Program-made: the position numbers and the translations under genes
Part shown: positions 46,692-56,202 of the stretch, piece after piece
Layout: the number at the start of each line of letters is the position of its first letter
Numbering within the stretch: position 1 is the stretch's first letter
Assembly: GCA_002501065.1 (NCBI GenBank)
Contig: DLRK01000199.1
Coordinates: 29,719 to 93,718 of the forward strand
Source of the DNA: Akkermansiaceae bacterium UBA7890
GTDB taxonomy: Bacteria; Verrucomicrobiota; Verrucomicrobiia; Verrucomicrobiales; Akkermansiaceae
Direction: 5' to 3'
DNA length: 64,000 nucleotides
The notes under the pieces: generated by a model
What the model was told of the DNA's origin: nothing
The model's database searches: none
Seen by the model: only the letters and a program-made list of their open reading frames with translations

Positions 46692-47348
46692 ATGATGAAA
46701 AGAATCGCCCTCGTCCTCTTGTCGATCGCCCCCCTCGGTGGCCTTCCCGGGCTCACTTCTGCCGCAAGCCCTCCAGCTGCGGAGGGGCACGACGCCTTCC
46801 TCAAAGGTCTGCGCGAGCTTGAGGAGCAGGAAGTGAAGAGCACCAGCAAAGCGCGGACCCTCAGCCCGGTGGTTTCGAGATTCAAGGGGTGGTTCATCGA
46901 TGTTACTGGAAAGGCCAGGCTTGGAAAACTCGGCGATGTCGAAGTGGTAGAGGGCATCTCCCTCGCCAGCGAAGCGCGTGACACCTCGGCCTGGCAATTC
47001 GTTGAAACTGACAAGGGCTACCTCGTCCGTGCGGCTGGAGGAAAGTACAAGGGCTGGGTCATCGCCCGTGATGACAGTGCAAAGACCCGCCCCGAGGGCC
47101 CTCACCTCACCGTCACTCCGGCTCTCCGCCTCGCCAAGAGTCCAACTGACAACTGCCACTGGAAGCTCACTCTCACCAAACAGGGCCTCGTGCTGGAAGC
47201 CACCTCCGGCAAATACAAGGGATGGTTCTGGGACTTTGGTGGAGGCGATCCCTCCCACAAGGAATCCGGACGCGAGGTTGCCGTTAATGTCCTCCTGGCC
47301 GAGAAGGTGGTGGCCGGCTCCTACTTTGCGGTGAAAACTGCCAGGTAA
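46692..47348 (+). CDS. Secreted protein with three KGW repeats
   Basis: 218 residues with a signal peptide (MMKRIALVLLSIAPLGG, cleavage near LTSAA). I do not recognise a family. The pentamer [R/K]-[F/Y]-K-G-W occurs three times, at residues 63-67, 118-122 and 174-178, with spacings of 55 and 56. The second and third copies are each preceded by a W-x5-6-G-x3-x-A pattern (W101 and W157). This regular triplet suggests a three-fold beta-trefoil-like or lectin-like fold. It is followed 72 bases later by the phospholipase-D-like gene on the same strand. Confidence 0.72.
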   Translation: MMKRIALVLLSIAPLGGLPGLTSAASPPAAEGHDAFLKGLRELEEQEVKSTSKARTLSPVVSRFKGWFIDVTGKARLGKLGDVEVVEGISLASEARDTSAWQFVETDKGYLVRAAGGKYKGWVIARDDSAKTRPEGPHLTVTPALRLAKSPTDNCHWKLTLTKQGLVLEATSGKYKGWFWDFGGGDPSHKESGREVAVNVLLAEKVVAGSYFAVKTAR

Positions 47349-47420
47349 GGGCCTTCTCTCGCTTCTTGTATCCCGATTACCTTGCGTCGCGGAGTGAGCC
47401 GGGACATGGTGGACCCCGTA

Positions 47421-48878
47421 ATGCGCTCCCGACTGCATTCCCGCCTTGCCGCTGTCCTGATCCTGGGATTGTCGGCGCACGGTGCCGGGGCAGAATTCCC
47501 CTTGTCCGCCGGGCTCACCGGGCAGGCGCTCCAGCGCCTCCCGGGTAAGAACCGGGCTCTTCCGAAGCGCACCTTCCTGAGAACCGCCTTCCGCTCCACC
47601 ATCGAGGCGTCGGTCCGCCAACCCATCACAACCTACCGGCTCGGAAAGGCGATCTACCGACAGCGCGGCGTGGCCCTGCTTGAGGACAATCTGCCCGTGC
47701 GGGTTTCCCTCACATTCATGCCGGGCGCCCCTCCCCGGCCCGGATCAGCGGAGTTCGAGGCACGCCTCGACAAGCTCGGTCTTGCCGCACCCCTCCCCGG
47801 GGAACTCAGTTACCACCTCGATGGCGGGATGTTCTTCCGTGCCTTCGAAAAAGCACTCGCAACCGCCAGACAATCCATCGACGTCCAGGTTTTCATCTTC
47901 GACAGTGACGATGTGGGTCTGCGCTGTGCCGATCTTCTGCGGGCGCGGGCGGAGGAAATTCCGGTTCGAGTGATCCTCGATGATCTGGGAAGCACCTTCG
48001 CCCACGGCCGTCAGCCTCCCTCTGGTCTTCCGGCCGGATTCAAACAGCCCCGGGACATCGGAGACTACCTCCGGCACGGCGGGTCAAAGGTGGCCCTGCG
48101 CGAAACACTGAACCCATGGCTGGTGACTGATCACACCAAGCTTCACCTCTTCGACCGCAAGGTTGCCTTCATCGGAGGCATGAATCTCGGCCACGAGTCC
48201 CGCCACGAATGGCATGACCTCATGGTCAGTGTCCGGGGACCCATCGTGGCCGCCCTCAACCGTGACTTCGAACGCACCTGGGAACGCAACGGACCCCGCG
48301 GGGATCTCACCCTCTTCAACAGGGAAGAACCGCTCAAGACCACCGAGGGCCCGGGAGTGCCGATCCGCATCCTGCGGACTGACGCGGTGAATGCACGCAG
48401 CGACATCCTCCTGGCCATGCTCCAGGCCATCCGGGGAGCGCGCGAGAGAATCTGGATCGAGATGCCCTACTTCGCCGCCGACACCATCGAGAACGAGCTG
48501 GAAGCAGCTGCCACCCGCGGGGTAGACGTCCGGGTCATCCTGCCCAACCGCGCCAATCACAGCATCATGGACGCCGGAAACTTCGTGACTGCCCGCAATC
48601 TTCTGAAAGCCGGAGCCAAGGTCTATCACTTCCCCGGCATGACGCACCTCAAGGCCATGATCTGCGACGACTGGGCCACGGTCGGGTCTGCCAACCTCGA
48701 CACCATCAGCATGCGCATCAACCGCGAACTCAATTTCTCGTTTTCAGATCCCGGTCTGGTGGCCGAACTCGTTGCCCTGGTTTTCGAACCCGACTTCCAG
48801 GCCTCCCGCCCCCTCACCATCACGGACACCAAGCTGCCTCTCGCTCCGCTTATCGAGTCGATTGCGGATCAATTATAG
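47421..48878 (+). CDS. Phospholipase D-like / cardiolipin synthase-like protein
   Basis: 485 residues. ATG 47421 begins a signal peptide (MRSRLHSRLAAVLILGL); the TTG at 47382 adds only a poor extension. Both HKD catalytic motifs are present: HTKLHLFDRK with FIGGMN near residue 237, and HLKAMICDD with VGSANLD near residue 408. The pair is the PLD-superfamily active site, used for cardiolipin synthesis or phosphodiester hydrolysis. The signal peptide argues for an extracytoplasmic or membrane-anchored location rather than for classical ClsA. Confidence 0.9.
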   Translation: MRSRLHSRLAAVLILGLSAHGAGAEFPLSAGLTGQALQRLPGKNRALPKRTFLRTAFRSTIEASVRQPITTYRLGKAIYRQRGVALLEDNLPVRVSLTFMPGAPPRPGSAEFEARLDKLGLAAPLPGELSYHLDGGMFFRAFEKALATARQSIDVQVFIFDSDDVGLRCADLLRARAEEIPVRVILDDLGSTFAHGRQPPSGLPAGFKQPRDIGDYLRHGGSKVALRETLNPWLVTDHTKLHLFDRKVAFIGGMNLGHESRHEWHDLMVSVRGPIVAALNRDFERTWERNGPRGDLTLFNREEPLKTTEGPGVPIRILRTDAVNARSDILLAMLQAIRGARERIWIEMPYFAADTIENELEAAATRGVDVRVILPNRANHSIMDAGNFVTARNLLKAGAKVYHFPGMTHLKAMICDDWATVGSANLDTISMRINRELNFSFSDPGLVAELVALVFEPDFQASRPLTITDTKLPLAPLIESIADQL

Positions 48879-48963
48879 GAAATCTCCCTCTCCCCGGCTG
48901 GTCGCGGTTGCAACAGACTGCCAATCCGGAAAACCGACACACCCTGCCCCACTGCCCAGACGA

Positions 48964-50463
48964 GTGAAACGCCGCCGCTTTATCCAAACCACCACCGCCG
49001 CTTCGGGAGCAGGCCTGTCCACGGCCCCGACTTCCCGGGCCGAGGCTGGTGGCAAGCCCCGCAAGCCCAATCTTGTCATCATCCACTGTGACGAGCTGAA
49101 CTTCCGCACCCTCGGATGTTACCGTGCCACCCTGCCCCCCGAGCAGGCCTTCATGTGGGGCAGGAACAAGGGGGCGGTCTGTGAAACGCCGCATATCGAT
49201 CGCATCGCCGCAGAAGGAGTGCTCTGCACCAAGTTCTACGCCGCCACCCCGGTCTGCTCACCTTCGCGTTCGTCCTTCATCAGTGGCCAATACCCGCAAA
49301 ACACGTCGGTCACCAACAACAACCTTCACCTCAGCGACGAGGTGATCTCCTTTGCAGAACTGCTCAAGGGGGCCGGATACGCCACTGGCTACGCCGGCAA
49401 GTGGCACCTCGATGGCCAGGGAAAACCGCAGTGGGAACCCAGACGGAAGTTTGGCTTCGAGGACAACCGCTACATGTTCAACCGCGGTCACTGGAAGCAG
49501 TTTGAGAACACCCCGCAGGGGCCGCGGGTGAAAGCCCGCAAGAACGGGAAGCCGGATTATGCGGTGAAAGGCGCCGACGAAAATTCCTTTGCCACCGACT
49601 TCCTCTCCACCAAGGCGATGAAATTCATCGAACAGCACAAGGACAGGCCGTTCTGCTACATGTTGAGCATCCCCGATCCCCACGGACCGGATACCGTCCG
49701 GGCCCCCTATGACACCATGTACGACGATACGGTGGTGGAGAAGCCACGCACTTACGGGAAGAACGGCAAGCAGGCTCCCAGCTGGGCCAAGCCTACCCCC
49801 AAGTGCCACTACAAGATGGCGCAGTACCATGGGATGATGAAGTGCATTGATGACAACGTGGGCCGGATCACCAGGCACCTCGAAAAACTAGGCCTGCTTG
49901 ACGACACCATTCTCGTCTTCACCGCCGACCACGGCGACATGCGCGGGGAACACCATCGCCAGAACAAGGGCATCCCCCTGGAGGCATCCGCCAAGGTGCC
50001 TTTCATGATCCGTTACCCCAAATCAATTTCCGCCGACCGTCGGGTCAATCAGGTCCTCAACACGGTCGACTTTCTTCCCTCCATGCTCGCCCTGATGGGA
50101 GTGGACACGACCGGTCGCGAGGAAGGGCGCGACTGCTCCGGCATTCTGACCACCGGACAACATCCCAAGGGGTGGAGCGATGTCACCTTCCTGCGCTCCA
50201 CCGGCCAACCCAAGGACGACCGGGTGGGCTGGCTTGCAGCGGTCACTCCCCGCTACAAGCTCATTCTCTCCAGCGCGGAAGAACCGTGGCTCCTGGATCT
50301 GAAAGAGGATCCCGATGAACTGACCAACTTCATCCGTGATCCTCGCCATCACGAAGTGGCAAAGTCTCTCGCTCAGGACCTTGTCGCCTACGGGAAAAAG
50401 TTCAAGGACCCCTACTGCTCCCACCCCACCGTAGAGGCCCAGCTCAAGACCCTGGCGGCATAG
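48964..50463 (+). CDS. Secreted sulfatase 6 (Cys-type, Tat signal)
   Basis: 499 residues from GTG 48964, directly followed by a Tat-type N-terminus (KRRRFIQTTTAASGAG). The other five sulfatases in the window have ordinary Sec signals. Motifs: VIIHCDELNFRTLGCY at the first metal site, CSPSRSSFISGQYP at the formylglycine site, GYAGKWHLDG and FTADHGDMRGEH. The late motif HGDMRGEH is typical of the choline-sulfatase/iduronate-like branch. Substrate unknown. Export by Tat would mean folding, and perhaps formylglycine maturation, in the cytoplasm. Confidence 0.93.
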   Translation: MKRRRFIQTTTAASGAGLSTAPTSRAEAGGKPRKPNLVIIHCDELNFRTLGCYRATLPPEQAFMWGRNKGAVCETPHIDRIAAEGVLCTKFYAATPVCSPSRSSFISGQYPQNTSVTNNNLHLSDEVISFAELLKGAGYATGYAGKWHLDGQGKPQWEPRRKFGFEDNRYMFNRGHWKQFENTPQGPRVKARKNGKPDYAVKGADENSFATDFLSTKAMKFIEQHKDRPFCYMLSIPDPHGPDTVRAPYDTMYDDTVVEKPRTYGKNGKQAPSWAKPTPKCHYKMAQYHGMMKCIDDNVGRITRHLEKLGLLDDTILVFTADHGDMRGEHHRQNKGIPLEASAKVPFMIRYPKSISADRRVNQVLNTVDFLPSMLALMGVDTTGREEGRDCSGILTTGQHPKGWSDVTFLRSTGQPKDDRVGWLAAVTPRYKLILSSAEEPWLLDLKEDPDELTNFIRDPRHHEVAKSLAQDLVAYGKKFKDPYCSHPTVEAQLKTLAA

Positions 50464-50640
50464 CCCCGTGGGCCCCGGTTCCCGGGAGAAGCCCCCTTGG
50501 AAATAATAAATAAACTCAGGCCCCGTGAGCGCTAGAGCCCATCTTATTCAAAAGACCTGATTTTTTTCGCCTCCGGCCGTCTTTTTTCTTCCTAAGGATC
50601 ATTTAGCCGCGTATCTAGCGTCGCCCATCTCACCTGCCCC

Positions 50641-52422
50641 ATGAGTTCAGTAGGCGCCTCTCCCCAGGCAACGCAAGACGACGCTCTGCGGAATGTTGTG
50701 ATCCGCTTGGCTGGAAATTCCCAGGACGGGATCCAGAGCATTGGAGGAATGCTCGGTCGTCTGGCCGGGCGGACCGCTCAGGAGGTCATGACCCACATGA
50801 CCATCCCCTCCACCATCTCGGGTGGCCCCTCCATCTACCAGGTCCACCTGGGTTCCGGAGAGGTCCTCCACGCAGGTGATGTTGCAGATGTGCTGGTCGC
50901 CTTCTACCAGCACAGCTACGACGATCATCTTGACTCCCTCAAGGAGGGTGGGATCTGCCTCTACGACTCCGAAAAGGTGGAGGAGACCAGAGACGAGCGT
51001 GGAATTCACCACATTGGGGTGCCTTTCACCTCAGCCACCGTGGAAGCCATCGGCGGAACCGCCAAGGATCGCGGCAAGAACATTTTCGTGCTGGGACTCC
51101 TCTGCGCCATGTTCCATCTCGACAGGGAAAAGCTCGTCGGCATCATTGAGCGTCAATTTGGCCGCAAGGGTGAGGACATCCTGCGTAACTGCCTGAATGC
51201 CTTCGATGCAGGCTACGCCTTCCAGACCACCGACCTCCGTCAGTTCCGCTTTGCGCCTGGAGAAGCGACCCACTCCAAGCGCATCTCTTCCGATGGCAAC
51301 ACCATGCTTGGACTGGGATTGATCGCCTCTGGAGTACGCTACGGAGCAGGCTATCCCATCACTCCATGGTCGAGTATCATGGAACTGCTGCGCCGCGAAC
51401 TTCCAAAGTATGGCGGCATCTTCGTCCAGGCCGAAGATGAACTTGCCGCGGTCTCCATTGCCCTCGGGGCTTCCTATGCCGGCCATCTTGCTGTGACCGG
51501 CAGTTCCGGACCCGGCCTTGCCCTCAAGGCGGAGGCTATTGGATACGCCTGCATGGCGGAACTACCTCTTCTTGTCATCAACGTCCAACGGGGTGGCCCT
51601 TCCACCGGCCTGCCAACTTCAGTCGAACAAAGCGACCTCCTGCAGGCCATCTACGGCTCCCACGGCGACAGCCCGCGGATCGTGCTGGCGCCCAAGGATG
51701 TGGAAGATTGCTTCTATATCGTGCTGGAGGCCGCCCAACTGGCCAGGCGTTGCAGTTGCCCGGTCATCATCCTCAGTGACCAGGCTCTTGCCACCCGCAT
51801 CGAGGCCTTCAATGAGCCCAACCTCCACGAACACTGGATCGAACCTGAACTCGACCTGAGCGAAAGGGGTGAGGACTTCAAACCCTACCCGGTCGAGAAT
51901 CTCACTCAGCATGCCCCTCCCGGATCCCGCATGGCAGAGGGCTCCTACCCCAAGGTCACCGGCCTCGAACATGACGAGATGGGCCACCCTTCCGGCAATC
52001 CGGTCAATCACCAGAAGATGACCGAGAAGCGCCGTAACAAGCTGATCGCCCTGGCCGCCGATCTGCCCCTCTCGGAGGTCTACCGCGAAGAGGACGGGGA
52101 GATCCTTCTGATGGGATGGGGTTCCACCTATGGCCCGATCCGTGAAGCCTGTGACCGCCTGCGGGACAAAGGCCTCTGTGCCAGCGCCACCCACATCCGC
52201 CATCTCCATCCCCTCCCCGCCGGCCTCGACGAACTGCTGGCCAGATTTGAGCACGTCTTTGTGATCGAAATGAACGATTCCGGCGTCTACGGCCACGGCC
52301 AGCTCGCCACCATCCTGCGGGCCGCCAGCTGCAACCCCGCCATCCACTCCATCTGCAAGACCGATGGCCTGGCTTACCGGGTCAGCGAAATTGTGGATGG
52401 GGTCGACAACTTCCTCGCCTGA
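50641..52422 (+). CDS. korA: 2-oxoacid:ferredoxin oxidoreductase, alpha subunit (gamma-alpha fusion)
   Basis: 593 residues. The N-terminal ~200 residues are the gamma domain (GNSQDGIQSIGGMLGRLAG, SIYQVHLGSGEVLHAGD). The rest is the alpha domain (GYPITPWSSIMELL near 237, VTGSSGPGLALKAEAIGY, RGGPSTGLPTSVEQSDL). With KorB it oxidises 2-oxoglutarate (or a similar 2-oxoacid) to the CoA thioester with ferredoxin as acceptor, in the cytoplasm. KorB starts 54 bases downstream. The preceding 177 bases hold a low-GC patch (TAATAAATAAA and two T-runs), probably the promoter region. 2-Oxoglutarate is the most likely substrate but is not proved by the motifs. Confidence 0.94.
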   Translation: MSSVGASPQATQDDALRNVVIRLAGNSQDGIQSIGGMLGRLAGRTAQEVMTHMTIPSTISGGPSIYQVHLGSGEVLHAGDVADVLVAFYQHSYDDHLDSLKEGGICLYDSEKVEETRDERGIHHIGVPFTSATVEAIGGTAKDRGKNIFVLGLLCAMFHLDREKLVGIIERQFGRKGEDILRNCLNAFDAGYAFQTTDLRQFRFAPGEATHSKRISSDGNTMLGLGLIASGVRYGAGYPITPWSSIMELLRRELPKYGGIFVQAEDELAAVSIALGASYAGHLAVTGSSGPGLALKAEAIGYACMAELPLLVINVQRGGPSTGLPTSVEQSDLLQAIYGSHGDSPRIVLAPKDVEDCFYIVLEAAQLARRCSCPVIILSDQALATRIEAFNEPNLHEHWIEPELDLSERGEDFKPYPVENLTQHAPPGSRMAEGSYPKVTGLEHDEMGHPSGNPVNHQKMTEKRRNKLIALAADLPLSEVYREEDGEILLMGWGSTYGPIREACDRLRDKGLCASATHIRHLHPLPAGLDELLARFEHVFVIEMNDSGVYGHGQLATILRAASCNPAIHSICKTDGLAYRVSEIVDGVDNFLA

Positions 52423-52476
52423 CCAACCTGCGCCTCCCCGGCCTCCATTCCTCACTGTTCCCGACCTCCAAAAGCG

Positions 52477-53376
52477 ATGTCTGACTCCCAGTCCGCTCAG
52501 CCGGAAGAGAAGCTCTCCAAGAAGCAACTCAAGGCCGATCACCCCACCTGGTGCCCCGGTTGCGGTGACTTCGCCGTCCTCGCTTCCTTCTTCAACGTGA
52601 TCCAGAAACTCGGACTGACTCAGACCGACTTCGTCTGTGTGGCAGGGATTGGCTGTTCCAGCCGGTTCCCCTACTTCGTCAACTCGCACGGGATTCACTT
52701 CATTCACGGGCGGGCCCTGCCCCTTGCAACGGGGATCTCCCTGAGCCGCCCGGACCAGCACGTCTTCGTCTTCGGAGGCGACGGTGACGGCTTCTCCATC
52801 GGGGGCAACCACCTCAACCATGCCGCTCGGAAAAATATCAACCTGACCTACGTCATCATGGACAACTGCGTCTACGGGTTGACCAAGAACCAGACGAGCC
52901 CCACCACCCCAATCGGCCGCCGGTCAAAGACAGATCCCCAGGGCTCGGCGGATCGACCCATCAACCCCATGGCGCAGCTTCTCGGGAGCAGTGCCAGCTT
53001 CATCGCCCGCTCCCACGCCGCCCATGTCAAGCACATGACCGAGATGTTCGAGCGTGCCGTAAAGCACCCTGGATTCTCCGTGGTGGAAGTCCTTTCCGAA
53101 TGCACCATGTTTTATCCTGGAGCCTTTGATGCGGCCATCCCACGCAAGGGCGGTGAGTTCAACCTCATCAATGAGGAAGAGCACGATCTCACCAGCACCA
53201 GCAAAGCCTTCGACCTGGCCCAACTCGAGTTCCCCGGAAAGTTCGGGGTCTTCTACCAGGATGAACGCCCAAGCAAGAACGACCTCGAGCAAAAGTGGAT
53301 CAACGAGACCCATGACAAGCAGGGCGATCTCGCTCCCCAGGATCTCATGCGGCAAAAATTTGCCGCCATGCAATAA
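52477..53376 (+). CDS. korB: 2-oxoacid:ferredoxin oxidoreductase, beta subunit
   Basis: 299 residues. Typical beta-subunit features: HPTWCPGCGDFAVL near the N-terminus, the thiamine-diphosphate motif FGGDGDGFSIGGNHL, and YVIMDNCVYGLTKNQTSPT. The conserved Cys of WCPGCG and the GDG...N binding motif are intact. It binds thiamine diphosphate and an iron-sulfur cluster and forms the catalytic core with KorA. No separate delta (ferredoxin-like) subunit is present, as in the two-subunit form of the enzyme. Confidence 0.95.
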   Translation: MSDSQSAQPEEKLSKKQLKADHPTWCPGCGDFAVLASFFNVIQKLGLTQTDFVCVAGIGCSSRFPYFVNSHGIHFIHGRALPLATGISLSRPDQHVFVFGGDGDGFSIGGNHLNHAARKNINLTYVIMDNCVYGLTKNQTSPTTPIGRRSKTDPQGSADRPINPMAQLLGSSASFIARSHAAHVKHMTEMFERAVKHPGFSVVEVLSECTMFYPGAFDAAIPRKGGEFNLINEEEHDLTSTSKAFDLAQLEFPGKFGVFYQDERPSKNDLEQKWINETHDKQGDLAPQDLMRQKFAAMQ

Positions 53377-53523
53377 GACGAAGCCGAGCGCGGGTTTTGG
53401 CGCGATATGCGACAGCCCGGGGCGGACAGGTGCCAGTCCTGAGGCCCCACCAGGATCTGGAATTTCTCCCTCTCCTGTCTCACACTCTTGCGACCGGGCG
53501 AAACAGCCCATAGCGTCGGAGCG

Positions 53524-56127
53524 ATGATTCGGACCACGATCACTCTGCTCTCTCTCTGCGCCGGCCTCACCCAGCCCCTCACGGCCCAGGACCGGGCGCA
53601 CGCCCTTCTTCCCTCACCCTTTGGCACCTACGGAGAGAACGGTCTGCCGTTCTTCGGCCAGACCCTGGATGCCCGGCATCTCGGTGATCCGTGGCCGACA
53701 GACAATCTCACTCCCCGCGGCATCATCCTGAACCTCGGACACGGGATCCGCGCCTGCTTTGATCCAGACCTGCTTCGCATCGCCCTGATCTGGCAGGAGG
53801 ACGCTCCGGGCGATTACCTGACCATGAGCGGCATGGCTCCGGGTTCCTACCGTCAGCCCCACCGCAAGGCGGACGCAGGGCAGGCGGCCCTGCCGAGACC
53901 TGTTGGCACGCCTCTTTTTGCCACCGGCATGCATCCGGGGGTGCTCGCAGGATCCTCCCCTGCCCTGAAAGATCCCCGCTCCCCGTCAATCGACAGGAAA
54001 GAGAAGGGACTTGGACCTCTTCCCTCGCATATCGGTCGCTGGATCGGACTCGGTCTGGATCGGCGGGGCCCGGTCCTGGCATATGAGATCCACGGAGTCC
54101 CCATCGAAGAACAATGGAAAATCTCCCTTGATACCAACAAAACCCCGGTTCGATTTCAGCGGAGCCTGAGAGTCGGACCCGGCAACCAACGACTCACCAT
54201 TTACCTCCCTCCCGCTCCCCCGGTCAGCCTGATGCCCTCCGATACCGCCCGGGAGTGGATCATCACCTACAACCTTTCCAGGCGATCCGCGGAACCGACC
54301 CGGCAAAGCAGCAAGGAGTCTCACGTGTTCGACCCCCACCCGCGCATCTGGGAAGGGACGGTCACCACGAAACTGAATCCCGGGCAGGAGCCTGGCGACG
54401 GGGCCTTCATCCGCGAGGATATCCCACTCCCCCTTCCCAACCCGTGGAAACGCAACGTCCGGCCCTCTGATTTCGATTTCTTTCCCGATGGCAGACTCGC
54501 GCTCCTTACCTTCGACGGAGACGTCTGGATTGCGGACGATGTGACCGGCAGACGGAAGCGCATCACCTGGCAACGCTTTGCGGGTGGTCTGCATGAACCG
54601 ATGGGACTCCGTATCGTGGACGATCAGATCATAGTCTTTGGTCGTAATGGTCTCGTGACCCTGCGCGACCGGGACCGGAACGGTGAAGCCGACTTCTACG
54701 CGAATCTCTGCAGCCTGCCGGCTCAGACCGCGGAGACCCGTGAGTTCGCGATGGGTTTCGAACTCAAGCCCGGCGGCGGATTCTTCCTCTCCAAGGGAGG
54801 ACAGGTTCACGGACCGCGTGGCAAACTCAACGGGACCATCCTGGAGGTCTCCGCCGATGGAAAAACCATGAAGGTGATTGCCACGGGCCTGCGTCAACCC
54901 TTCCTCGGCGTGGACCCGGTCAGCGGCATCCTGACAGCCAGCGACCAGCAGGGCCACTGGGTGCCGTCCACTCCTCTTCATGTCATCAAGACCGGTTCAT
55001 ACTACGGATTCCAACCCGTCCGACTCGGGCCCAAGGCCAACGAGGGCAGGACCATCAACGAACCTCCTCTCTGGATTCCACACTTCGTCAACCAGTCCGG
55101 CGCCCGTCAGGTCTGGCTCCGAAACGCCAGAATGGCCACCCTCAATGACAGCCTCATACACGTCGGATACAATCAGCCCGCCCTTTTCAGGATCTACCTT
55201 GATGCCCACGGCCAACAGGGCGCGGTCGCACCGCTGCTCACCGGTTTCCCGACCGGCCTGCTGAGCGGTCGCGTCCATCCCGTCGATGGACGGCTCTACG
55301 TGGGAGGGTTCAATCTCTGGGGAACGACCGGCAAGGAAATCCAGGGACTCTACCGGGTCCGTCCCACGGGAAAACCCTCCTCCCTGCCCTCCTCCGTCCG
55401 TGCCTTCAAGGAAGGTGTGGTCCTCAGGTTTGAGCATCCCCTCGATCACGATCACGCAACCAGCATGTCCCGCTACAGTGTTGATCGCTGGAACTATCAA
55501 CGCACCCCTAGCTACGGCTCGGGCCATTTCCGGCCCGACGGCAGTCCCGGACAGGAGCCTCTCGCCATCTCCTGTATCTACCTTTCGGAGGACCATCAGT
55601 CGGTGTTTCTCGGCATCCCGGGAATGAAACCCATCCACAGCCTGCGGGTCACCTGCCGGTTAGAGCCCCGCTCGGCACAGGCTGTCTACCTCAGCATCAA
55701 GGCTCTCACCCCGATCAACCTGACCACCCTGGGCTTTGAGGAGACGGAGGTCCATCTCGCCCCCCCGACGGTTGCAGCCGGTGCACCCCGGGAAAAACCC
55801 ACTGCGGAAAGAGGAAGCCAGATCGCCACCAGATACGGTTGCCTGGCCTGCCACAGCACCGACGGCACCAATAAGGTGGCCGAAGAACCCAGCCTGGTGG
55901 TTGGGCCCACCTGGAAGGGCCTTTTCCAATCGGAGCGCACCCTCGTCGACAATTCCACCCTGCAGGCGAACGAGCCCTATCTCCGCGAATCCATCCTCCA
56001 TCCGGCCAAGCGGGTGACCAGGGGATTCGAGACGCAGAAGACTGGAGTGGGCATGCCTTCCTACCTCGGTGTTCTCAACGAAGACCAGGTCACCTCCCTC
56101 ATCCTCTATCTCAAATCGCTGCGCTAA
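53524..56127 (+). CDS. Secreted DUF6797-like beta-propeller protein with C-terminal cytochrome c
   Basis: 867 residues with a signal peptide (MIRTTITLLSLCAGL, cleavage near PLTAQ). The N-terminal half (FGTYGENGLPFFGQTLD, DNLTPRGIILNLGHG) resembles DUF6797 proteins of Verrucomicrobia. A propeller-like region follows (VWIADDVTGRRKRITWQ, MGLRIVDDQIIVFGRNG). The C-terminal ~100 residues are a class I cytochrome c with YGCLACHST (CxxCH near 775) and a likely axial Met in KTGVGMPSYLG. Probably an exported oxidoreductase passing electrons to its heme; the substrate is unknown. It is a separate unit, 147 bases after korB. Confidence 0.85.
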   Translation: MIRTTITLLSLCAGLTQPLTAQDRAHALLPSPFGTYGENGLPFFGQTLDARHLGDPWPTDNLTPRGIILNLGHGIRACFDPDLLRIALIWQEDAPGDYLTMSGMAPGSYRQPHRKADAGQAALPRPVGTPLFATGMHPGVLAGSSPALKDPRSPSIDRKEKGLGPLPSHIGRWIGLGLDRRGPVLAYEIHGVPIEEQWKISLDTNKTPVRFQRSLRVGPGNQRLTIYLPPAPPVSLMPSDTAREWIITYNLSRRSAEPTRQSSKESHVFDPHPRIWEGTVTTKLNPGQEPGDGAFIREDIPLPLPNPWKRNVRPSDFDFFPDGRLALLTFDGDVWIADDVTGRRKRITWQRFAGGLHEPMGLRIVDDQIIVFGRNGLVTLRDRDRNGEADFYANLCSLPAQTAETREFAMGFELKPGGGFFLSKGGQVHGPRGKLNGTILEVSADGKTMKVIATGLRQPFLGVDPVSGILTASDQQGHWVPSTPLHVIKTGSYYGFQPVRLGPKANEGRTINEPPLWIPHFVNQSGARQVWLRNARMATLNDSLIHVGYNQPALFRIYLDAHGQQGAVAPLLTGFPTGLLSGRVHPVDGRLYVGGFNLWGTTGKEIQGLYRVRPTGKPSSLPSSVRAFKEGVVLRFEHPLDHDHATSMSRYSVDRWNYQRTPSYGSGHFRPDGSPGQEPLAISCIYLSEDHQSVFLGIPGMKPIHSLRVTCRLEPRSAQAVYLSIKALTPINLTTLGFEETEVHLAPPTVAAGAPREKPTAERGSQIATRYGCLACHSTDGTNKVAEEPSLVVGPTWKGLFQSERTLVDNSTLQANEPYLRESILHPAKRVTRGFETQKTGVGMPSYLGVLNEDQVTSLILYLKSLR

Positions 56128-56138
56128 ACTGGCTCGAC

Positions 56139-56153
56139 CCTGCCAGTGGCAGG
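56139..56153. promoter_or_regulatory. Palindromic operator candidate upstream of the dehydratase gene
   Basis: CCTGCCA-G-TGGCAGG is a perfect 7-base palindrome around a single G. It lies 50 bases upstream of ATG 56203. Part of it, GACCCTGCCAGT (56136-56147), recurs at 57768-57779 just ahead of the SDR gene. It could be the site of a sugar-acid-responsive regulator; no regulator gene is in the window. Confidence 0.35.
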
Positions 56154-56202
56154 CGCTTACATCGCCCCTGCCCACTCTGCCGACCCTCCCGACGCCTCTC
56201 CC

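Noticed and set aside
50464..50640. T-rich stretches before korA as terminators
   Set aside because: Two T-runs are present, but I could not find a GC-rich stem directly before either, so no terminator is called.
51619..52821. Antisense frame of 400 codons over korAB
   Set aside because: It spans the korA/korB boundary on the opposite strand and shows no family features.
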